Source of the DNA: an uncultured Oscillibacter sp.
GTDB taxonomy: Bacteria; Bacillota; Clostridia; Oscillospirales; Oscillospiraceae
Assembly (NCBI GenBank): GCA_947577075.1
Contig: CANPTW010000022.1
Coordinates: forward strand, 1 to 42,564
DNA length: 42,564 bases
Direction: 5' to 3'
Under the pieces are notes generated by a model. The model made no database searches and had not been told where the DNA came from. It saw only the letters and a list, made by a program, of their open reading frames with translations. Position 1 is the stretch's first letter. Each line of letters begins with the position of its first letter. Of this stretch, positions 26,193 to 32,250 are shown one piece after another. Made by a program: the position numbers and the translations under genes.

Positions 26193-26261
26193 GGCCTGTT
26201 TCCACAAGCCCGGCCCGCCGGCAAATCCGGCCCATGCGGAGAAGGAAAGGAGGAAGCGTCC

Positions 26262-27446
26262 ATGCCGAAGCGTTCCGCGTGGAAAAAGCGGCTCTGTATC
26301 GGCCTGCTTCTGCTGCTCCTTTGCTATATGCTGCTGGAGGAATTCGGCGGCGCGCTCCCCTTCTTCGCCGGAATCTTCGGCCTCTCGGCCCTATGGGTGT
26401 TCGGGCGGACGCGGTGGACCGAGCGCCGGAACCGCCTGCGCCGGGAGAAAGCGGAAGCCGCCCGGGAAGCGGACCGGGCGGCGGCCGCCGCGCGCCGCCT
26501 GGAGGCGTACCGGGCCGCCCGGTACGCCCCGGAGGAACGGGAGCGGGTCGAAGCCCGCCTGGAACAGGTCCTGGGCCCCATCGCGGACCGGGACTTGAAC
26601 GGGCCGGGAGACGTGCCGGATATCGACGTGGCCCTCATCCCGCCCACAGAGGGCCTGCCCTTCTGGAAGGCCGCCACCGTGGGGGCCGGGGCCTGTGCGC
26701 TGGAAGCCGGGGGATATCAGATTGCCCCCCTGCGGGTGGAATTGGCGATGGCCCTGCCCCCGGACTGGGACGCGGGGGACCGCCGGCCCTGCCGGGTCCT
26801 CCGGGACGCGGCGCGGCGATTCCTGATCACAGAGGGATTTGTGGGTTACGGTTCCGTGTACCGGGGAATCTCTCTTCTCAGCGCGGGCTTTGCCGGAGCC
26901 ATTCCGGACGACGAATTTCCCGGTCTGCCGGAAATCGGGCCCGCCGCCATGCCGGGGAACCTGGCGGTGCGCTTCTACTGGCTGATCCCGCTTTTAAAGC
27001 CGGAACTGGATTATTTTCACCAACGGGGCCCTCGGGGCCTGGAGCGGCGCTTCCCGGCCTCCCGGCCCTGGGCGGACCCGAACCGGACGCCCCTGGCGGA
27101 CCCCGTGACCTGGTTCCGGGAGGACATCGCCCCCTTCATCTGGTCCGAGGACGGGGAGCGCTTCTGCCTGGGGCTGGAGACGGGGCGCTTCCATCAGGAC
27201 CTGTTCCTTCTGTCGGGGCTTCAGGGCACGGGCCGGGACTGGGAGCGGCTGGTCCGGGAGTACCTGCGGAAATACCAGCCCTGCGACGGGCCTTTTGTGG
27301 AGTACGCCTGTGAGGAACGGTACTTTTTCGCCGCTTCCGGGGACCGGGAGATCATGGAGCGGCTGGCCCTGGGCCTTTCGGACCTCCTGCGGGACAACCG
27401 GCCCGGAGCCCGGAGCCTGCTGGCCCCGGACGGGCGGCGCGGATAG
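26262..27446 (+). CDS. Membrane-anchored SUFU-domain protein
   Basis: The 394-residue protein has a hydrophobic N-terminus (about residues 9-45), then a charged Ala/Arg/Glu-rich helical segment (about 50-105) likely to be coiled coil. A soluble domain follows that resembles suppressor-of-fused (SUFU): DVALIPPTEGLPFWKAATVGAG near 124, RVELAMALPPDW near 160, and a later WLIPLL segment. SUFU-like domains in bacteria are often found with polymorphic toxin immunity or as stand-alone proteins of unknown role. The start follows GGAAAGGAGG. The C-terminal third shows no known motif. The domain call is by motif resemblance. Confidence 0.72.
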   Translation: MPKRSAWKKRLCIGLLLLLLCYMLLEEFGGALPFFAGIFGLSALWVFGRTRWTERRNRLRREKAEAAREADRAAAAARRLEAYRAARYAPEERERVEARLEQVLGPIADRDLNGPGDVPDIDVALIPPTEGLPFWKAATVGAGACALEAGGYQIAPLRVELAMALPPDWDAGDRRPCRVLRDAARRFLITEGFVGYGSVYRGISLLSAGFAGAIPDDEFPGLPEIGPAAMPGNLAVRFYWLIPLLKPELDYFHQRGPRGLERRFPASRPWADPNRTPLADPVTWFREDIAPFIWSEDGERFCLGLETGRFHQDLFLLSGLQGTGRDWERLVREYLRKYQPCDGPFVEYACEERYFFAASGDREIMERLALGLSDLLRDNRPGARSLLAPDGRRG

Positions 27447-27464
27447 GGAAAGGAGTTTAACGGG

Positions 27465-27941
27465 ATGGAAACCAACATGAAGGTCCGGATTGTCCCCATG
27501 AACGGAGATCATCTGGACGAAATCGCGGAGCTGGAACGGGTCTGCTTCCCGGATCCCTGGTCCCGGAACATGCTGAAGGAGGAGCTGGAAAACGACCTGG
27601 CGGCCTTCCTGGTGGCTCTGGACAGCCAGGGGGCCGTAGCGGGCTACGCGGGGCTCCAGGTGGTGCTGGACGAGGGCTACATCCTGAACGTGGCCGTCCG
27701 GCCGGACTGCCGCCGCAAGGGTGTGGCGGGGCAGCTCCTCCAGGTCTTTCTGGACTTCGCCAGGGGAAACCGGCTGGCCTTTTTGACCCTAGAGGTCCGG
27801 GCCTCCAACTACGCCGCCATTGCCCTTTACGGGAGCCGGGGCTTCCGGGGCGTGGGCCGGCGGAAAAACTACTATGAGCATCCCAGAGAGGACGCGGTCA
27901 TCATGACCCTGGACCTCTCCGGAGAAAAGGAGAAGGCATGA
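27465..27941 (+). CDS. rimI: Ribosomal protein S18 alanine N-acetyltransferase-like GNAT
   Basis: The 158-residue protein has the GNAT core and RimI signatures: VCFPDPWSRNMLKEEL near the N-terminus, YILNVAVRPDCRRKGVAGQLL (acetyl-CoA-binding R-x-x-G-x-A) and LTLEVRASNYAAIALYGSRGF, plus RRKNYYEHPREDAVIM, where RimI keeps R..YY......A..M. RimI acetylates the N-terminal Ala of ribosomal protein S18 and is commonly encoded next to tsaD, as here with one gene between. The start at 27465 has AAAGGAG ten bases upstream; an alternative ATG lies four codons later. Its TGA overlaps the next gene. Confidence 0.9.
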   Translation: METNMKVRIVPMNGDHLDEIAELERVCFPDPWSRNMLKEELENDLAAFLVALDSQGAVAGYAGLQVVLDEGYILNVAVRPDCRRKGVAGQLLQVFLDFARGNRLAFLTLEVRASNYAAIALYGSRGFRGVGRRKNYYEHPREDAVIMTLDLSGEKEKA

Positions 27942-28537
27942 CGGAACTGAAACTGGCCTCACCGGAACAAGTGGCAATGGTTTACGAGCGGGATTTGAAG
28001 CCCTCCTTCCCCCCGTCGGAGCTCAAGCCCCTGAAAAACATCCAGGCCATGTGCCGGGAGGGCTGCTACCGCCCCTGGTGCCTCTTTGACGGGGAGGAAA
28101 TCGCGGGGGAGTGCTTTTTGTGGCTGGGCCGCCCCGGCTGGGCGCTGCTGGACTATCTCTGCGTCGCGGCGGGGCGGCGGAACGGCGGAACGGGGGCCCG
28201 CATGCTGGCGGAGCTCCGCCGGGCGGAGCCGGACACCGTGATCCTGGTGGAGAGCGAAGCCCCCGTCCACGCTCCGGACCCGGCGATGGCGGAGCGGCGG
28301 CTGGGCTTTTACGCCCGGAACGGACTGCGGACCGCCGGATACGATACGGACGTCTTCGGGGCCCATTACAAGACCCTGTACCTGTGGCCGGAGCCCCTGC
28401 CGGACGCGGCGCTGATGGAGGAAAACCGGTTTATCTACCAAAACCGTTTCCCCAGGGAGGTCTACGACCGCTACGTCCGCATCCCCCGGGACCCGGGGGC
28501 AGAGCCGCTCTCCCAGGTTCCCTGGAACGAAGACTGA
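27938..28537 (+). CDS. GNAT family N-acetyltransferase
   Basis: The 199-residue protein has the GNAT fold features: a central strand WALLDYLCVAAG followed by the acetyl-CoA loop GRRNGGTGARML, then LGFYARNGLRTAGYDTDVFG, typical of motif B. A C-terminal extension (YQNRFPREVYDRYVRIPRDP) of about 35 residues is rarer. The substrate is unknown. The start overlaps the rimI stop as ATGA, so the two acetyltransferases are translationally coupled. Confidence 0.85.
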   Translation: MTELKLASPEQVAMVYERDLKPSFPPSELKPLKNIQAMCREGCYRPWCLFDGEEIAGECFLWLGRPGWALLDYLCVAAGRRNGGTGARMLAELRRAEPDTVILVESEAPVHAPDPAMAERRLGFYARNGLRTAGYDTDVFGAHYKTLYLWPEPLPDAALMEENRFIYQNRFPREVYDRYVRIPRDPGAEPLSQVPWNED

Positions 28538-28555
28538 CCCGTTCCCATGAAAAAA

Positions 28556-28580
28556 GCGGGAACGCGGAGCGCGTTCCCGC
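28556..28580 (-). terminator. Strong hairpin with minus-strand T-run upstream of tsaD
   Basis: A 10-bp GC-rich stem (28556-28565 with 28571-28580) is followed on the minus strand by TTTTTTCAT. On the plus strand a second small hairpin follows (ggcgc tct gcgcc) with no T-run. It would therefore stop antisense transcription coming from the right, while plus-strand readthrough into tsaD is still possible. Confidence 0.55.
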
Positions 28581-28623
28581 GGCGCTCTGCGCCGGGAGAA
28601 AACACCTTTGGGGAGTGAACTGC

Positions 28624-29643
28624 ATGAAAATTTTAGGCTTTGAGTCCTCCTGTGACGAGACGGCCGTTGCCGTGGTGGAGGACGGGCGGACCGTGCTGTC
28701 CGACGCCATCGCCTCTCAAGTGGAAACCCACGCGCTGTACGGCGGCGTGGTGCCGGAAATCGCCTCCCGAAAGCATGTGGAGGCCATTGCCGCCCTGACG
28801 GAAAAAGCCCTGGCGGACGCGAACTGCCGCCACTCCGACATCGACGCCGTGGCGGTGACCTATGCGCCGGGGCTCATCGGCGCGGTGCTGGTGGGACTGA
28901 GCTTTGCCAAGTCTGCGGCTCTGGGCCTTGGGGTTCCCCTGATCCCGGTCCACCATATCCGGGGCCATATCGCCGCCAATTACCTGGCCTTCCCCTCGCT
29001 GGAGCCCCCCTTCCTGGCTCTGGCCATCTCCGGGGGGAACACCCTCCTCATCGACGTGGCGGGCTACACCGACATGAAGATCCTGGGGGGCACCCGGGAC
29101 GACGCGGCGGGGGAGTGCTTCGACAAGGCGGCCCGGGTGCTGGGCCTCCCCTACCCCGGAGGGAAGCCCCTGGACGAGCTGGCCCGGCAGTCGGCGGGGG
29201 GCGTGTACAAGCTGCCCCACGCCCAGGTGGACGGCGCCCCCCTGGACATGAGCTTCTCCGGCCTGAAGACGGCGGTGGTGAATCTGGCCCATCACGCGGA
29301 GCAGGTGGGCCGGCCCCTGGACCGGGCCGCCCTGGCCCGGGATTTTGCCCAGGCGGTCAGCGACACGCTGGTCCCCCGGACCATGGAGGCGGCAAGGCTG
29401 GCGGGACGGAAGACCATTGTGGCCGCCGGAGGCGTGGCGGCGAATTCCATTATCCGGGCCGACCTGGAGCGGGCCTGCCGGGAGGCGGGGTGCGCGCTGT
29501 ACCTGCCGCCTCTCCGCCTCTGCGGGGACAACGGGGCGATGATCGCCGCCCAGGGCTATTATGAGTTCCTGGCGGGCCGCACGGCGGGCATGGAGCTGAA
29601 CGCTTACGCCACCCGGGACATTTCCGCGGAAGCAAACGCGTGA
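28624..29643 (+). CDS. tsaD: tRNA N6-adenosine threonylcarbamoyltransferase
   Basis: The 339-residue protein transfers the threonylcarbamoyl group to A37 of ANN-decoding tRNAs, an essential step of t6A synthesis, working with TsaB and TsaE (not in this window). It shows the ASKHA opening GFESSCDETAVAVVEDG, the metal-binding HxxxH in PVHHIRGHIAAN, SGGNTLL, the GGTRDDAAGECFDKAARVLG signature, and the C-terminal GGVAANSIIR and CGDNGAMIAAQG. The start follows a GGGGAGTG site. Its TGA lies inside the first hairpin of a large repeat array. Confidence 0.97.
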   Translation: MKILGFESSCDETAVAVVEDGRTVLSDAIASQVETHALYGGVVPEIASRKHVEAIAALTEKALADANCRHSDIDAVAVTYAPGLIGAVLVGLSFAKSAALGLGVPLIPVHHIRGHIAANYLAFPSLEPPFLALAISGGNTLLIDVAGYTDMKILGGTRDDAAGECFDKAARVLGLPYPGGKPLDELARQSAGGVYKLPHAQVDGAPLDMSFSGLKTAVVNLAHHAEQVGRPLDRAALARDFAQAVSDTLVPRTMEAARLAGRKTIVAAGGVAANSIIRADLERACREAGCALYLPPLRLCGDNGAMIAAQGYYEFLAGRTAGMELNAYATRDISAEANA

Positions 29644-30042
29644 AGGCATGAAGCCTTCACGCGTCAGCTTGCCGAAAACGTGTTTCGGCAAGCTGCTTAC
29701 GATTTCAGACCTTTAAAAAGTTCTGAAATCGAAGGATTGAAAAAGCGCAGGAAACCCTTCCTGGGTTTCCCGCGCACACCCTTCCTTCCCGGCAAATCAG
29801 ATTTCAGCGTTTTGAGGCAGTACGGCGCGTGAAGGCATAAAGCCTTCACGCGTCAGCTTGCCGAAAATGTGTTTTCGGCAAGCTGCTTACGATTTCAGAC
29901 CTTTAAAAAGTTCTGAAATCGAAGGATTGAAAAAGCGCAGGAAACCCTTCCTGGGTTTCCCGCGCACACCCTTCCTTCCCGGCAAATCGGATTTCAGCGT
30001 TTTGGGGCAGTATGGCGCGTGAAGGCATAAAGCCTTCACGCG
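29637..30042. repeat. Tandem ~190-bp multi-hairpin array (two full units plus a third leading hairpin)
   Basis: Units begin at 29637, 29826 and 30016 (periods 189 and 190). Each full unit holds four hairpins in the same order: cgcgtgaaggc/gccttcacgcg (11 bp); cagcttgccgaaa/tttcggcaagctg (13-14 bp); gatttcaga/tctgaaatc (9 bp, with inner pairing of the loop); and an imperfect 13-bp stem around gcgcaggaaaccc. The units differ at only a few positions. In the second hairpin the difference lengthens the stem from 13 to 14 bp, so pairing is kept. The array begins across the tsaD stop codon and ends before the MGMT-like gene. There are no short repeats with unique spacers, so it is not CRISPR. Confidence 0.85.
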
Positions 30043-30046
30043 TTTT
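30016..30046 (+). terminator. Terminator of the polA-tsaD transcript
   Basis: The third copy of the 11-bp hairpin (30016-30026 with 30032-30042, 5-nt loop) is followed on the plus strand by TTTTC. The two earlier copies of the same hairpin lack a T-run, so only this one should terminate well. Confidence 0.6.
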
Positions 30047-30083
30047 CATAACTCCTGCCGGCAAGCGGCGGCTTCCTCCGCCC

Positions 30084-30392
30084 TCAGGGGACCCACCGGC
30101 ACCGCTCCAGATCCACCGTGCCGTCGGGCCGGAAGGGCACGCCCTCCGCCTCCAGCAGGGCCCGCTGGGTCCCGGGGGCGTGAACGTCAAAGGAGGCCTT
30201 GGTTCCCCCCAGGCGGTCCACCACCCGGTGGCAGGGGACGGAGGGGTCCCGGCAGGCCGCCATGGAATAGCCCACCGCCCGGGCGCAGCGGGGCTTCCCC
30301 GCCAGGCGGGCAATCTGCCCGTAAGTGGCCACCTTCCCGGGGGGAATCCGGCGGACGATTTCCCAAAAGGCGGCAAAAACCGGGCCGCTCAT
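30084..30392 (-). CDS. MGMT-family (alkylguanine DNA alkyltransferase-like) protein
   Basis: The 102-residue protein equals the C-terminal DNA-binding/active-site domain of O6-alkylguanine DNA alkyltransferase. It shows VFAAFWEIVRRIPPGKVATYG, GQIARLAGKPRCARAVGYSM and the active-site block SVPCHRVVDRLGG, with the acceptor Cys present (alkyltransferase-like proteins without activity usually have Trp there). The N-terminal domain of full-length Ogt/Ada is missing, as usual for this short class. The ATG overlaps the stop of the upstream hydrolase gene as ATGA, so it ends a three-gene operon. Direct alkyl repair is likely but not certain. Confidence 0.9.
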   Translation of the reverse strand: MSGPVFAAFWEIVRRIPPGKVATYGQIARLAGKPRCARAVGYSMAACRDPSVPCHRVVDRLGGTKASFDVHAPGTQRALLEAEGVPFRPDGTVDLERCRWVP

Positions 30393-31205
30393 CTCTCCCG
30401 CACCTCATACAGGTCCGTCCGGCGGGCGGAGAGAATGGGCAGCTGCCGCCGGACGGCGTCCACCCGGGTCAGATCCAGTTCCGCGTAGAGCACCGCCTCC
30501 TCCGCCCCGGCCCGGCAGAGGACGGTTCCCCAGGGGTCCACGGCAATGGAGTTCCCATAGGCCGTGTAAGAGGCCCCCTCGTCCCTGGCGGGGGAGACGC
30601 CCAGGGTGAAGCACTGGTTGTCCACCGCCCGCTGCCGGAAGAGCAGCTCCCAGTGGGCGGGGCCGGTGGTCATGTTGAAGGCGGCGGGGACAAACAGGCA
30701 CTTGGCGCCCCGGAGGCACATGCACCGGGCCAGCTCCTCAAAGCGGAGGTCAAAGCAGATGCAAAGGCCCATGGTTCCAAACTCCGTCTCAAAGGTGGTG
30801 ACGGCATTTCCCGGGGAAAGGACGTCCGACTCCCGGAAGCTCTGCCCCCCCCTCCACGCAGATGTCAAAGAGGTGGGCTTTCCGGTGCTTGGCAAGGAGC
30901 TCCCCCCGCCGCCCGAAGACATAGCCGGTGTTATAGACCCTCTCCCCCTCCAGCTCCGGGAGGGACCCGCCCACGATATACAGCCCCAGCTCCGCCGCCA
31001 GGGCGGACAGCGCCGTCTGGGCCTCCCCGCCGTCGGCCTCTCCGTAGGACCGAAAACAGGCGTTGTCATAGGGGCAGCAGAACATCTCCGGCAGGACGGC
31101 AATGTCCGCTCCCCGGGCTCCGGCCTCCCGGAGCCTCCGGGCGGCGGCTGCCAGATTCGCCCCCTTGTCCGTCCCCACCGGCATTTGAATCAACGCAGCG
31201 CGCAT
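30389..31205 (-). pseudogene. Carbon-nitrogen hydrolase (nitrilase/omega-amidase-like), frameshifted in a G8 run
   Basis: The first part starts at ATG 31205 (AGGAGG seven bases upstream) and reads MRAALIQMPVGTDKGANL, then VLPEMFCCPYDNACF (catalytic Glu) and KHRKAHLFDI (catalytic Lys). The second part, in the next frame, continues QSFRESDVLSPGN, then GLCICFDLRFEELAR (catalytic Cys) and an FVPAAFNMTTGPAHWELL segment. The frames meet at a run of eight C on the plus strand (30845-30852); seven would restore one protein of about 271 residues, the normal family size. All three catalytic residues are present, so this may be a sequencing or assembly error, a recent mutation or a slippery phase-variable run. 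The family hydrolyses amides such as 2-oxoglutaramate. Confidence 0.85.
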
Positions 31206-31218
31206 GGCCCGCCTCCTG

Positions 31219-31467
31219 TCATACATACTCCCGCAAAATCAGCTCCGTGGCCCCGCCGTCGGGGGAGAAGGCCAGCCGCCGGACCTTGGGGTGCGCGGCA
31301 TAGGTCTCCCGGATAAAGTCCCGCAGGGCGGAGCCCCTGTGACAGCCATGGATCACCCGGAGGCGGTAGGTCCCCCCTCCGGCCCGGCGGAGCAGGGCGT
31401 CCACCGCCGCCTTGGCCTGGTAGGTATTCTTTCCGTGGAGATCCACGGTGATGACGCCGGGTCCCAT
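31219..31467 (-). CDS. Smr-domain protein
   Basis: The 82-residue protein starts at ATG 31467 behind GAGGAGG. It is essentially one Smr (small MutS-related) domain: DLHGKNTYQAKAAVDALL, then RVIHGCHRGSALRDFIR, then a C-terminal strand ending ELILREYV. Smr domains are nucleases or nucleic-acid-binding modules found at the end of MutS2 and as stand-alone proteins. The LHG motif and the second IHG motif are both kept. It is the first gene of the smr-hydrolase-MGMT operon, 13 bases before the next start. Confidence 0.85.
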   Translation of the reverse strand: MGPGVITVDLHGKNTYQAKAAVDALLRRAGGGTYRLRVIHGCHRGSALRDFIRETYAAHPKVRRLAFSPDGGATELILREYV

Positions 31468-31499
31468 AGATCCCGCCTCCTCTCCCGCTGATGAAAAAG

Positions 31500-31528
31500 A
31501 TTGTACCACGGCCCGAACCATGTTACAA
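31500..31528 (-). promoter_or_regulatory. Promoter of the smr operon
   Basis: On the minus strand TTGTAA (31523-31528) and TACAAT (31500-31505) are 17 bp apart, with a TGG extension of the -10. The -10 lies 33 bases before the smr ATG. It interlocks with the plus-strand promoter at 31501-31529. Confidence 0.65.
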
Positions 31529-31529
31529 T
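31501..31529 (+). promoter_or_regulatory. Possible promoter of yjbQ, interlocked with the smr promoter
   Basis: On the plus strand TTGTAC (31501-31506) and TACAAT (31524-31529) are 17 bp apart. Each hexamer overlaps a hexamer of the opposite promoter, so both cannot be occupied at once. A leader of about 175 bases would precede the yjbQ start at 31710; it contains a GC-rich hairpin (ggcgggc...gcccgcc). Confidence 0.5.
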
Positions 31530-31709
31530 ACAGAAAACCAAGGGCCGCTCCGCAAATTCGCCGCGCCGTCGGATTTTGCGTCCCAAGCGGCGGTTTCCCA
31601 GGCGGGCCGGCGCGCCCGCCAAGGAACGTCGGCGAAATGTGACACAGCACCCGCAAGCCGGCTGTGCGCGCATAATTTGCGGATACGCTCTCAAGAAGGA
31701 GGCCAAGCA

Positions 31710-32162
31710 ATGGCAGTCTATACGGAACAAAAAACCTATCAGACCCGGGCCCATATGGGCATGATCGACGTGACGGAGGATTTTCAGCACGCGGTGACGG
31801 AGGCATGCAGGCAGCACGGCATCTCTGCCGGAACGGTTACGGGCTTCACCACCGGCGGCGTGGCGGGACTGACCACCCTGGAGTTCGAGCCGGGGATGGT
31901 AAACCACGATTTAAAGGCGGCGCTGGACGTGTTCTCCCCCTACCTGGATGAGCATGGCCGCGTCGTGCCCTACCGGCACCACGAAACCTGGCATGACGAC
32001 AACGGCTCTTCCCACATCAAGGCGGCGCTGCTGTCCCCTTTCATCACCGTGCCCTTTGTGGACGGGAAAATCACCGTGGGCCCCTGGCAGAACCTGACCC
32101 TGGTGGAGTGCGACACCCGGAACCGGGTGCGGGACATCGTTTTCCAGGTAATGGGAGAGTGA
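31710..32162 (+). CDS. yjbQ: YjbQ-family (UPF0047) secondary thiamine-phosphate synthase-like protein
   Basis: The 150-residue protein, of normal family length, starts at ATG 31710 behind AAGGAGG. Motifs are VTEDFQHAVTEACRQHGISAG, FTTGGVAGLTTLEFEPGM, RHHETWHDDNGSSHIKAALL with several conserved His/Asp, and GPWQNLTLVECD near the end. Family members have been reported with thiamine-phosphate synthase side activity, but the physiological role is unclear. The gene is divergent from the smr operon and convergent with mfd. Confidence 0.92.
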   Translation: MAVYTEQKTYQTRAHMGMIDVTEDFQHAVTEACRQHGISAGTVTGFTTGGVAGLTTLEFEPGMVNHDLKAALDVFSPYLDEHGRVVPYRHHETWHDDNGSSHIKAALLSPFITVPFVDGKITVGPWQNLTLVECDTRNRVRDIVFQVMGE

Positions 32163-32213
32163 GCCATGGGACCGTCCCCCGTCTTGGAAGCGGAGCATTT
32201 CGGGCGGATTCCT

Positions 32214-32250
32214 CCCGGCGCGTTTTCTCGGCGCGCCGGGGCTTCTTTTC
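32214..32250 (+). terminator. Terminator of yjbQ
   Basis: The stem cccggcgcg (32214-32222) pairs with cgcgccggg (32232-32240) around a 9-nt loop, then GCTTCTTTTC follows. It reaches the last codon of the convergent mfd gene. Confidence 0.6.

Noticed and set aside
29637-30042. CRISPR array
   Set aside because: The repeat unit is about 190 bp, with internal hairpins and no variable spacers; there are no cas genes nearby.
29903-30376. 157-codon minus-strand frame through the hairpin array
   Set aside because: It reads the repeat units and the MGMT-like gene in a wrong frame; it has no ribosome site and repeats exactly where the DNA repeats.
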